Source: an uncultured Clostridia bacterium (lineage in GTDB: Bacteria > Bacillota > Clostridia > Oscillospirales > Acutalibacteraceae). From it: DNA of 64,000 bases. Shown piece after piece: positions 53,654-63,971 of the stretch (position 1 is its first letter; every line of letters begins with the position of its first letter). The stretch lies in NCBI GenBank assembly GCA_937884975.1, contig CAKZZS010000064.1:69633-133632 (forward strand). Direction: 5' to 3'. The position numbers and the translations under genes are program-made. The notes below the pieces were generated by a model that did no database searches, was not told the DNA's origin, and saw only the letters and a program-made list of their open reading frames with translations.

Positions 53654-53682
53654 TTGATATTTAAGTAAAAAAATATTATAAT
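53654..53682 (+). promoter_or_regulatory. Promoter of the flavoprotein-cmk-plsC-ispH/rpsA operon
   Basis: TTGATA (53654-53659) and TATAAT (53677-53682) with a 17-bp spacer lie 32 bp before the start codon. Confidence 0.75.
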
Positions 53683-53714
53683 ATTATGAACATTTTTTTG
53701 AAGGGAGTAACCGC

Positions 53715-54947
53715 ATGGATAAAAGTGTAATTGTCATCGGTGCAGGTGCGTCCGGACTTATGGCTTCGGGCATTTGCGCTAATAACGGTAATAAGGTTAC
53801 TCTTTTTGAAAAAAACGAAAAAGTCGGCAGAAAGCTTATGATTACGGGTAAGGGCAGGTGTAACGTTACAAATGCCTGCACTATGCTTAACGACCTTATT
53901 GAAAACGTGCCCGTAAACGGGAGATTTTTATACACCGCTTTTTCCCGTTTTATGCCGAGTGACACGATGGACTTCTTTGAGTCTCTCGGAGTGCCGCTTA
54001 AAATCGAAAGGGGAAACAGAGTCTTTCCCGTTTCCGATAAGGCGGTCGATATTGTTGACGCACTCAATAGCTTTGTTAAAAGCAAGGGTGTTAAACGTAT
54101 TCAGGAAACCGTCAAATCGCTTATAATTGAAAATCAGACGGTTAAAGGCGTTAAATGTGATAGCGGCAACGAGTATCTTGCAGATGCGGTTATTGTTGCC
54201 ACAGGCGGAAAATCCTATCCCTTAACCGGTTCAACGGGCGACGGCTATAATTTTGCCCGTCAGGCAGGACATACAATTGTTAAACCAAAGCCGTCCCTTG
54301 TTCCTCTTGAATGTCACGAGGGCTTTTGTTCGCTTCTTAAAGGACTGTCTTTAAAAAACGTTCGAGTAACCGTTTTTGATACTGAAAAATTCAGGGAGAT
54401 TTATTCCGATTTCGGTGAAATGCTTTTCACTCATTTCGGCGTTTCGGGTCCCGTGATTTTAAGCGCTTCAAGCCATATTAGAGAAATGAAGAGCGGAAAA
54501 TATGAAATACATATTGACTTAAAGCCTGCTTTGACAAACGAACAGCTTGACAAAAGATTACTACGTGAATTTAAAGAAAGTCCTTCAAAGGCGATTATAA
54601 ATATAATGAATTCTCTTTTGCCAAAGTCACTTGTACCTGTATTTGTTAAGTTGACCGGTATTCATCCTGCAACAAAAGCAAACCAGATTACAAAGGAAAT
54701 GCGCTTTGAAATAATCGACCTTTTAAAGGATTTTAAACTGACCGTTACGGATTTTCGCCCTATTGAGGAGGCGGTTATCACCTCCGGCGGTGTGGAAGTC
54801 AAAGAAATAAACCCTAAAACAATGGAATCAAAGCTTTGTAAAAACCTCTATTTCTGCGGCGAGGTTATTGACGTTGACGCTTATACAGGCGGCTTCAATT
54901 TGCAAATTGCCTTTTCAACCGGTTATCTTGCCGGTGTTAATCTATAA
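53715..54947 (+). CDS. HI0933/YhiN-family flavoprotein (NAD(P)/FAD-dependent oxidoreductase)
   Basis: The 410-residue protein has the FAD-binding dinucleotide fold VIVIGAGASGLMASGIC and the family signature GRKLMITGKGRCNVTNAC. VIVATGGKSYPLTGSTGDGY follows, and the C-terminal flavin-binding YFCGEVIDVDAYTGGFNLQIAFSTG. It belongs to the group containing BaiN, a bile-acid dehydroxylation flavoprotein, but the physiological substrate of most members is unknown. In Clostridia it regularly precedes cmk, as here. Confidence 0.9.
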   Translation: MDKSVIVIGAGASGLMASGICANNGNKVTLFEKNEKVGRKLMITGKGRCNVTNACTMLNDLIENVPVNGRFLYTAFSRFMPSDTMDFFESLGVPLKIERGNRVFPVSDKAVDIVDALNSFVKSKGVKRIQETVKSLIIENQTVKGVKCDSGNEYLADAVIVATGGKSYPLTGSTGDGYNFARQAGHTIVKPKPSLVPLECHEGFCSLLKGLSLKNVRVTVFDTEKFREIYSDFGEMLFTHFGVSGPVILSASSHIREMKSGKYEIHIDLKPALTNEQLDKRLLREFKESPSKAIINIMNSLLPKSLVPVFVKLTGIHPATKANQITKEMRFEIIDLLKDFKLTVTDFRPIEEAVITSGGVEVKEINPKTMESKLCKNLYFCGEVIDVDAYTGGFNLQIAFSTGYLAGVNL

Positions 54948-54965
54948 AATAAAAGGAGAATTATT

Positions 54966-55628
54966 ATGATAAATATTGCTATTGACGGACCCGGCGGCGC
55001 AGGAAAAAGCACTATTGCAAAAGCTGCCGCAAAGGAACTTGGTTATATCTATGTTGATACAGGGGCGCTTTACCGTTCTGTCGGTGTTTACGCATTAAGA
55101 AAAGGCGTTAAAACTGACTCCGCAGACGAGGTTGTACCGATTTTGAGCGAGATTACTGTTGAGCTTAAATTCATTGACGGCACGCAGAGGGTTTATCTTA
55201 ACGGAGAGGATGTTTCCGACGAAATAAGAACGCCCGAGGCTTCTATGGCTGCTTCAAATGTTTCTGCAATTCAGCAGGTAAGGGATTTCCTTTTTGATTT
55301 ACAAAGGGATATTGCAAAGGCAAATAACTGTATTATGGACGGAAGAGATATCGGTACTGTCGTTCTTCCCGACGCTCAGGTTAAGATTTTTCTGACTGCT
55401 TCTGCTGAAGAGAGGGCAAAAAGACGTTATCTTCAGCTTATTGAAAAAGGTCAGGAATTAAAATATGAGGATGTTCTCAAGGAGCTTGAGGAGCGCGATT
55501 ATCAGGATTCTCACCGTGAAATTGCGCCTCTGAAGCCTGCCGAGGATTCCGTAATCGTCGATACGTCCGATATTAACCTTGAGCAGTCCATAGACACCGT
55601 AGTAAATGTTATCAGGGAGAGGATATAA
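54966..55628 (+). CDS. cmk: Cytidylate kinase
   Basis: The 220-residue kinase phosphorylates CMP and dCMP. It has the P-loop IDGPGGAGKSTIAK, VDTGALYRSVGVYA and MDGRDIGTVVLPDA, with a RRYLQLIEKGQ lid. It follows AAAGGAG and overlaps plsC by one base. Confidence 0.96.
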   Translation: MINIAIDGPGGAGKSTIAKAAAKELGYIYVDTGALYRSVGVYALRKGVKTDSADEVVPILSEITVELKFIDGTQRVYLNGEDVSDEIRTPEASMAASNVSAIQQVRDFLFDLQRDIAKANNCIMDGRDIGTVVLPDAQVKIFLTASAEERAKRRYLQLIEKGQELKYEDVLKELEERDYQDSHREIAPLKPAEDSVIVDTSDINLEQSIDTVVNVIRERI

Positions 55629-56263
55629 TGGCTAAAAAATTTGACTATTCCGTATTTCGGGAATACAAATTTCATACTGCTATAAGACCTGTAGGTTTCT
55701 TTCTTAATAAATGCGTTTTCCACGTTACATATAAGGGTCAGGAGAATTTTCCCACTGACGGAAAGCCGATAATTGTCTGTCCTAATCACATTTCCGCTAC
55801 CGACCCCATTGTTGTGGCTCTCGGCGTTAAACCGAGAATTCATTTTATGGCAAAGGAAGAGCTTTTTAAAAACCCGATAGCTTCCTGGGCTTTGAAGCAT
55901 AACAATTCTTTTCCTGTTAGCAGGGGAAAAATGGATATAAATGCCGTCAGGTATTCCGTTGAACTTATTAAACGCGGAAAGAATCTTGCGATTTTCCCCG
56001 AGGGCACCCGTTCAAAGGAGGGTAAGCCCAAGCAGGGAAAAAACGGCGCTGCTTATGTTGCAAAAAAGACAGGAGCAGATGTCATTCCCGTTGCTATTTG
56101 CAAGGATAATGAAAAGAATACAATTACCGTCGTTTACGGTAAAGTTATTAAAAACAGCGAGTTCGGCTTCTCCGATAAAAAGAGTAAGGATGAACTTACA
56201 AGGGCAACCGAAAGGATAATGAACGACATTACCGCTATGTGGGAGGAAGAGCTTTGCAAATAA
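55628..56263 (+). CDS. plsC: 1-acyl-sn-glycerol-3-phosphate acyltransferase
   Basis: The 211-residue membrane-associated acyltransferase has the NHxxxxD box as NHISATD and the substrate motif FPEGTRSKEG. It adds the second acyl chain to lysophosphatidate in phospholipid synthesis. It sits between cmk and ispH/rpsA, overlapping both. Confidence 0.94.
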   Translation: MAKKFDYSVFREYKFHTAIRPVGFFLNKCVFHVTYKGQENFPTDGKPIIVCPNHISATDPIVVALGVKPRIHFMAKEELFKNPIASWALKHNNSFPVSRGKMDINAVRYSVELIKRGKNLAIFPEGTRSKEGKPKQGKNGAAYVAKKTGADVIPVAICKDNEKNTITVVYGKVIKNSEFGFSDKKSKDELTRATERIMNDITAMWEEELCK

Positions 56264-58416
56264 CGCTTGCAAAAACTGCCGGTTTCTGCTTTGGAGTGGA
56301 CAGAGCCGTTAATATGCTTTATTCTCTTGTTGACGAGGGTAAAAAGGTTTGTACGTTAGGGCCTATTATCCATAACCCTTCCGTAATAAACGACCTTGAA
56401 AAAAGGGGAGTAAGAATTATTGACTCGCCCGATGAAGCGGACGATGATTCCCTTGTAGTAATCAGGACTCACGGCGTTACAAAGGATATGCTATCAAAAA
56501 TTCAGGAAAGCGGTAAGCCTTCCTGTAATGCTACGTGTCCTTTTGTCACTAAGATTCATAAAATTGTTTCCGAAAACTCAAACGAAAATACGGTTGTTTT
56601 AATCGCAGGCGATTCTACTCATCCCGAGGTTGTGGGCATAAGAAGCTACTGTAAAGGCGAGTCATTCGTCTTTAAAAACGAAGAAGAGCTTGAAGAAATA
56701 CTAAAAAATAACCCAATTTTTGGTAAAAATGACATAATTTTGGTTTCTCAAACCACTTTTAGTGTTAATGAATGGAAAAAATGTGAAAAAAAATTAAAAT
56801 TTTTGTATACAAATGCAATAATTTTTGATACAATATGTAATGCTACCGAAGAAAGACAGAAGGAAGCGTATGGGCTGTCTATGACTAACGACGCCATGGT
56901 TATAGTCGGCGGCAGGACAAGCTCAAATACCGCAAAATTAAAAGCAGTGTGTCAGAAAAACTGTCCCACATTTTTAATCGAAACGGCAAATGAGCTTTCC
57001 TCAATTGACTTTTCCTGTTTTAATTCGGTCGGCGTTACCGCCGGCGCTTCGACGCCTGACGGTGTAATCAAGGAGGTATTATTTAAAATGTCCGAAATCA
57101 AAAACGAACAAACAACTGAAGTAAAGGAGGAGCCTATTTCTGTAGCTGACGGAGATACGAGCTTTGAGGCAATGCTTGAAGAAAATCTTGAAGCAATGAA
57201 CTCTGATCAAAAAGTAGTTGGCGTTGTCGTTGGCATTTCGGCTACTGAGATACAGCTCGACATCGGAAGGAAGCAGACAGGCTATCTGCCCTTCAACGAG
57301 TACAGTAATGATCCTACTGTAGACCCCAGAGATGAGGTTAAAATTGGTGATGAGATTAATCTTATCATTATGAAGACAAACGATGCAGAGGGCACAATTA
57401 CTCTTTCAAAGAAGAGATATGACGCTGCAAAGGTTTGGGAAGATCTTGCCGCAGATGAGGAAAAGGTCTATGAAGGCACTGTTACCGATATCGTAGGCGA
57501 CGGCAAGGGACTTTTTGTTGCTGCAAACGGCTTCAGGGCATTTATCCCTGCTTCTCTTGCAAAGGCTAACAGAAACGATTCTCTTGAGGATATGCTTAAA
57601 ACTCAGGTCAAGTTCAGAATAATTGAGGTTGATAAGAGACGCAGAAGAGTTGTCGGTTCTATCCGCGCTCTTCTTTCCGACGCTCGCAGAGAAGCGCGTG
57701 AAAAGTTTTGGGCACAGGCAGAGGAAAACCAGGTTTATACAGGTACTGTCAGAAACCTTACAAGCTACGGCGCATTTGTTGACCTTGGCGGCGTTGACGG
57801 TATGATACATATTTCCGAGCTTTCCTGGCAGAGAATCAAGCATCCTTCAGAGGTTGTAAACGTAGGCGATACAGTCGAGGTCTACATCAAGTCTCTTGAT
57901 AAGGAAAACAAGAAGGTTTCACTCGGCTATAAGAAGGTTGAGGATAACCCGTGGGAAATCATGAAGAGAGATTATCCTGTCGGCAGTGAGGTTGAAGCTA
58001 CTATTGTCGGTCTTACAACCTTCGGCGCATTTGCCCAGATTATTCCCGGCGTTGACGGACTTATCCACATTTCACAGATTTCTTACTCCCGTATCGGCAA
58101 GCCTGCCGACGTGCTTAAGATGGGTGAAAAGGTTAAGGTTAAGGTTCTTGAAATTGATGATGAGAAGAAGAGAATTTCTCTTTCCATCAAAGCTCTTCTT
58201 GAGCCGCCCGTAGTTGAAGAAGAAGCACCTGCGGAGGAGGCTGCTGTTGAAGAAGCTCACGTAGAGGATGCTCCCGTAGAGGAGGCTCCTGCAGAAGAAG
58301 CACCCGTTGAGGAAGCTTCCGTAGAGGAAGCTTCCGTAGAGGAAGCTCCCGTTGAGGAAACTCCTGCAGAGGAAGCTGCCGAAGAGGCTCCTGCGCAGGA
58401 AACTGAAGCTGAATAA
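56254..58416 (+). CDS. ispH-rpsA: Fused IspH (HMBPP reductase) and ribosomal protein S1
   Basis: The 720-residue fusion has an IspH domain (residues 1 to about 275) with three [4Fe-4S] cysteines: Cys12 in GFCFGV, Cys95 in NATCPFV and Cys195. It makes isopentenyl and dimethylallyl diphosphate. Four S1 RNA-binding domains follow (about 325-655), for example GVVVGISATEIQLDIGRKQ. A Val-Glu-Glu-Ala-Pro-rich acidic tail ends the protein. The TTG at 56254 lies 7 bases after GGAGG and overlaps plsC; a GTG at 56239 is less likely. The fusion is known in Clostridia. Confidence 0.94.
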   Translation: MQITLAKTAGFCFGVDRAVNMLYSLVDEGKKVCTLGPIIHNPSVINDLEKRGVRIIDSPDEADDDSLVVIRTHGVTKDMLSKIQESGKPSCNATCPFVTKIHKIVSENSNENTVVLIAGDSTHPEVVGIRSYCKGESFVFKNEEELEEILKNNPIFGKNDIILVSQTTFSVNEWKKCEKKLKFLYTNAIIFDTICNATEERQKEAYGLSMTNDAMVIVGGRTSSNTAKLKAVCQKNCPTFLIETANELSSIDFSCFNSVGVTAGASTPDGVIKEVLFKMSEIKNEQTTEVKEEPISVADGDTSFEAMLEENLEAMNSDQKVVGVVVGISATEIQLDIGRKQTGYLPFNEYSNDPTVDPRDEVKIGDEINLIIMKTNDAEGTITLSKKRYDAAKVWEDLAADEEKVYEGTVTDIVGDGKGLFVAANGFRAFIPASLAKANRNDSLEDMLKTQVKFRIIEVDKRRRRVVGSIRALLSDARREAREKFWAQAEENQVYTGTVRNLTSYGAFVDLGGVDGMIHISELSWQRIKHPSEVVNVGDTVEVYIKSLDKENKKVSLGYKKVEDNPWEIMKRDYPVGSEVEATIVGLTTFGAFAQIIPGVDGLIHISQISYSRIGKPADVLKMGEKVKVKVLEIDDEKKRISLSIKALLEPPVVEEEAPAEEAAVEEAHVEDAPVEEAPAEEAPVEEASVEEASVEEAPVEETPAEEAAEEAPAQETEAE
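57070..57090 (+). promoter_or_regulatory. Internal ribosome binding site and ATG at the IspH/S1 joint
   Basis: AAGGAGGT (57070-57077) is the full anti-16S complement and precedes an in-frame ATG (57088-57090, residue 279) by ten bases. The ATG starts MSEIKNEQ, exactly at the boundary between the IspH and S1 parts. It could yield free S1; use of this site is inferred. Confidence 0.55.
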
Positions 58417-58432
58417 TCTTCATATTTAACTT

Positions 58433-58468
58433 AAAAGGTCAGTAATTGATTTTACTGACCTTTTATTA
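58433..58468 (+). terminator. Terminator after ispH-rpsA
   Basis: aaaaggtcagtaa (58433-58445) pairs perfectly with ttactgacctttt (58452-58464) around a 6-base loop, with further T after it. Confidence 0.9.
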
Positions 58469-58485
58469 TTAGGATTTGTGAGGAA

Positions 58486-60199
58486 TTGATTATGAAAAAA
58501 ATCGGTATAACATCTGCCGTTGCTGTCGGTTCAGCCGCAGTACTTGGCGGCGGTGTTAAGCTTTTAAAGAAAAAGCATATCTGCCCTCTGTGCGAGGTGA
58601 AAAAGGCTTTATCCTATTTTGATGTCCACATTAAAGCAGGTGAGGAGTATTCAAACGGCGTTGCGCTTACTCCGCCTATGGGTTGGTCAAGCTGGAATAC
58701 TTTTGCATCCAATATCAATGAACAGTTGATTTATGACACCGCGAAGGCAATGAAGGACAGCGGATTACTTGAAGCAGGTTATAATTATGTTAATATTGAT
58801 GACTGCTGGCACAGCTCAATGCGTGATGAAAACGGTAAGCTCCAGGGCGACTTGACCTCATTTCCGAGCGGAATAAAAAATCTTGTTGAGAGAATAAATG
58901 AATTGGGCCTTAAGGTCGGCTTGTATTCTTCAAACGGCACTTTGACGTGTGAAGATTTGCCGGCTTCTCTGGGTAATGAGCGTATTGATGCAGAAACTCT
59001 TGCCGAGTGGGGAATTGAATATTTTAAATATGATTTTTGTCATAATAAAAAAATTCCTTCAAAGGCTCCTTTAATCGAAAAGATTATTATTTCTTCAAAG
59101 GACAGTTCGTTTTCTTTGGATTTAAATCCCGAAAACTGTATCCTTTCGGGCTCTGCAAAGGTATTAAATGACGAAAAGGGGAGTTATATCGGCAGACTTG
59201 ATTATAATTTGGGTTATGTTCAATTTAATGTTGACTCAATTCCCGTTGACGGAGAATATATACTGACTGTTATTGTAAGAAAGAGCGGTGACAGTGAAAA
59301 ATTTGCAACCTTAACCGTAAACGGTTGCGAAGAATATGAATTTACTGCGCCGCCGACAAAGGCGTGGAGCAAATCCGGACGTGTTCAACTTTTTGTTAAA
59401 TTAAATAACGGAAAAAATATAATTGAAATTAAAAACCCCATCGGTTCAAAAATGGACAGCGCAGCAAGGCAGTATATAAATATGGGTTAGGAATTAGAAA
59501 GAGCGGCTAAGCTTTTTTCCGAAAAAAACAACGTTCCCGAAAAGCCTATAGTTTATTCGATTTGCGAGTGGGGATTAAATAAGCCTTGGAGATGGGGAAG
59601 TAAGGCAGGAAATCTCTGGCGTACTACCCCCGATATAAAGCCTTTCTGGGCGTCAGTTGTCGGAATTTATGAGGTAAACGTCAAGCTTAATAAGTACTCT
59701 CGCGTCGGCGCTTTTAATGACCCTGATATGCTTGAGGTCGGCAACGGAAATCTTACTCTTGAAGAGAATAAGGCGCACTTTACCCTCTGGTGTATGATGA
59801 ATGCTCCTCTTATACTCGGTAACGATTTAAGAAAATTTATCCGTCCGGACGGAACCGTAGACGAGGACAATACAACGTTAAAAATAGTAACAAACAAAAA
59901 CCTGATTTCAGTTAATCAGGATAAGCGCTGTATTCAGTGTGTCCGTGTTAAGACTGATTTTATTCACGATGTTCTTGTAAAGCCGCTTGAAAATAATGAG
60001 TTTGCCGTCTGTTTCTTTAACAAGGGACCGAAAGAGGCGAATATGAAAGCGGATATTTCCGAACTGAAAAATAAAATTGCAGTAGATTTACCTTCTTCTG
60101 GAAATTACGAATGTATTGATTTATGGGACAATACCTCATTTGAAACAACAGACAGAATTGAAGCTTCGGTTCCGTCGCACGGCGTTAAGGTATTCAGAG

Positions 60200-60213
<14 letters not shown>
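58486..60213 (+). pseudogene. GH27 alpha-galactosidase interrupted by in-frame TAG
   Basis: One frame of 576 codons carries a family GH27 glycosidase broken only by TAG at 59488-59490 (codon 335). Before it lie a membrane anchor (residues 5-21), PPMGWSSWNTF, NIDDCWHS and the nucleophile motif YFKYDFC (Asp183). After it come SICEWG, WRTTPDI, FNDPDML with the acid/base Asp (codon 414), and a beta domain. Between the nucleophile and the stop sits an inserted beta-sandwich of about 120 residues resembling a carbohydrate-binding module. The N-terminal piece alone lacks the acid/base and would be inactive. It may be a recent nonsense mutation, readthrough, or an assembly error. Confidence 0.85.
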
Positions 60214-62624
<2,411 letters not shown>

Positions 62625-62635
62625 TGAATAAAAAT

Positions 62636-62672
62636 AAAAACCGCCTCAAATAATATTCTTGAGGTGGTTTTT
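62636..62672 (+). terminator. Terminator after ligA, overlapping a downstream RBS
   Basis: aaaaaccgcctcaa (from 62636) pairs with ttgaggtggttttt (62659-62672), with a 9-base loop. The 3' arm contains gaggtgg, which serves as ribosome binding site for the small gene starting at 62673. Confidence 0.85.
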
Positions 62673-62864
62673 ATGTCAGAAAAAAACAGTTTTAACAAGG
62701 GCGGCAAAAAGTTTTTAAAGCATTTTTCAAATGAGAAGGAAAGAAATATGCTTGAAATCGCCGATGAAGAATATATTGAATTTTTATATGACGAAAACGG
62801 CAATTTCCCCGACAGCTTTTATAACGAGGAGCAGCTCGGCTTTTACGACTGGGATGAGCTTTAA
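62673..62864 (+). CDS. Small acidic protein, unknown
   Basis: The 63-residue protein has a basic Lys-rich N-terminal part (SFNKGGKKFLKHFSNEKE) and a strongly acidic, aromatic C-terminal part (EEYIEFLYDENG, YDWDEL). No domain is recognised. The only ribosome site is gaggtgg inside the terminator arm; a GTG at 62664 is in frame upstream. Its stop overlaps the end of the reverse-strand pseudouridine synthase gene by four bases. It may be real but weakly expressed. Confidence 0.5.
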   Translation: MSEKNSFNKGGKKFLKHFSNEKERNMLEIADEEYIEFLYDENGNFPDSFYNEEQLGFYDWDEL

Positions 62865-63823
62865 AACAAGCCGTTTCGGAATTCATCCTTAAACCAGACG
62901 TCATCGACTTGAAAGGTCTTCCCGTTCAGGTAATTAAGGCTTCCGGCGTCGGTGGTAAAATTGAATTTCAGCTTGTATGAATACAAAAACTGCTTTTTGT
63001 AGCCGTATTTTTTATTCATTTCGTTTGTCCCGTACTTTCCGTCGCCGAGAAGCGGATGACCTATAAAGGCAAAGTGCGCTCTTATCTGGTGGGTTCTGCC
63101 GGTAAGAAGATGGACCTCAACAAGCGAGAGGTTGTTCTTTTCTTCAAGAACCCTATATTGCGTTCGGATTTCCTTTGAATTATCGACTTTTTTATTATAA
63201 ATTTTAACTATATTTTTGTCTTCGTTTTTAATCAGGTATCCCTTGAGGATATCTGATTTTTTGTTTAAAAAACCGTGGATAACGCAAAGGTAGTATTTTT
63301 CAATTTCTCTGTCCTTGAGCTTTTTATTGAGAATCCGAAGCGAAACTGCATTTTTTGCCGCAATTACAATTCCGCCCGTATTTCTGTCAATTCTGTTTAC
63401 AAGCGACGGCGTAAAGGAGCTTTCCTCGTCAGGGTTATATTCTCCTTTTTCGTAAAGGTATCGTTTAACTCTTCCGATTAGCGTGTCAACGTATTCGCGG
63501 TTGTCGGGATGACAGAGTAAACCGACCTTTTTATTTAAAAGAATTATGTTTTCATCCTCATAAATGATATCAAGATTTTTTGACGCGCGCATAAAATCAT
63601 AGACGGATTCTTCTTTTACAAAAAATTCGTCGTTTATATACATTTCAACCTTATCGCCCTCCTTGAGCCTTGTCGAAATCTCAGCTTTTTTACCGTTGAG
63701 CTTTATTCGCTTTGTTCTTAAGTATTTATACATAAGACTCTGCGGAAGGGAGGGGACAGTTTTTGATATGAACTTGTCAAATCTCTGTTCGGCTTCATTT
63801 TTGCCGATGATAAAGGTTTTCAT
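62861..63823 (-). CDS. RluA-family pseudouridine synthase
   Basis: The 320-residue enzyme has an N-terminal S4 domain (RFDKFISKTVPSLPQSLMYK) and the RluA catalytic signature LVNRIDRNTGGIVIAAKN with its catalytic Asp. LLTGRTHQIRAHFAFIGHPLLGDGKYG follows. It isomerises uridines in rRNA or tRNA; the position (RluC/D-like) cannot be told. GTG 63832 is in frame; ATG 63823, five bases after GGTGA, is preferred. Confidence 0.93.
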   Translation of the reverse strand: MKTFIIGKNEAEQRFDKFISKTVPSLPQSLMYKYLRTKRIKLNGKKAEISTRLKEGDKVEMYINDEFFVKEESVYDFMRASKNLDIIYEDENIILLNKKVGLLCHPDNREYVDTLIGRVKRYLYEKGEYNPDEESSFTPSLVNRIDRNTGGIVIAAKNAVSLRILNKKLKDREIEKYYLCVIHGFLNKKSDILKGYLIKNEDKNIVKIYNKKVDNSKEIRTQYRVLEEKNNLSLVEVHLLTGRTHQIRAHFAFIGHPLLGDGKYGTNEMNKKYGYKKQFLYSYKLKFNFTTDAGSLNYLNGKTFQVDDVWFKDEFRNGLF

Positions 63824-63840
63824 AAGTTTCACCGCAAAAA

Positions 63841-63869
63841 ATTATATCACATTCAATTAAATTGTTCAA
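63841..63869 (-). promoter_or_regulatory. Promoter of the RluA-type gene
   Basis: On the reverse strand TTGAAC (63869-63864) and TATAAT (63846-63841) have a 17-bp spacer, 17 bp before the preferred start. Confidence 0.82.
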
Positions 63870-63913
63870 TGATGAGTAAAGCAAAAGAATTATATATTAT
63901 TATTTTGAACTGA

Positions 63914-63937
63914 TAAAAAAAGAGCCGCTTGTGCGAC
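63914..63937. terminator. Short hairpin with T run on the reverse strand
   Basis: gccgc (63924-63928) pairs with gcgac (63933-63937), with one G-U pair on the reverse strand and a 4-base loop. On the reverse strand it is followed by ctcttttttat, like a tRNA terminator. It directly neighbours the tRNA-Ser-like fragment. Confidence 0.5.
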
Positions 63938-63952
63938 TTTATTTCTTTTTAA

Positions 63953-63971
63953 CGGAGAGCAAGGGATTCGA
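63953..63971 (-). repeat. tRNA-Ser-like 3' end fragment at the right edge
   Basis: The reverse strand of these 19 bases reads TCGAATCCC from the T-loop through an acceptor end ctctccg, as in bacterial tRNA-Ser. The rest of a tRNA is absent; the sequence changes at the same T-loop position as in the tRNA-Leu fragment. Assignment to Ser rests on recalled consensus, and the source tRNA is not in the window. Confidence 0.6.

Noticed and set aside
58202..58416. Short repeats that could suggest a CRISPR-like array
   Set aside because: They encode VEEAP amino-acid repeats in frame with S1, have no unique spacers, and no cas genes are near.
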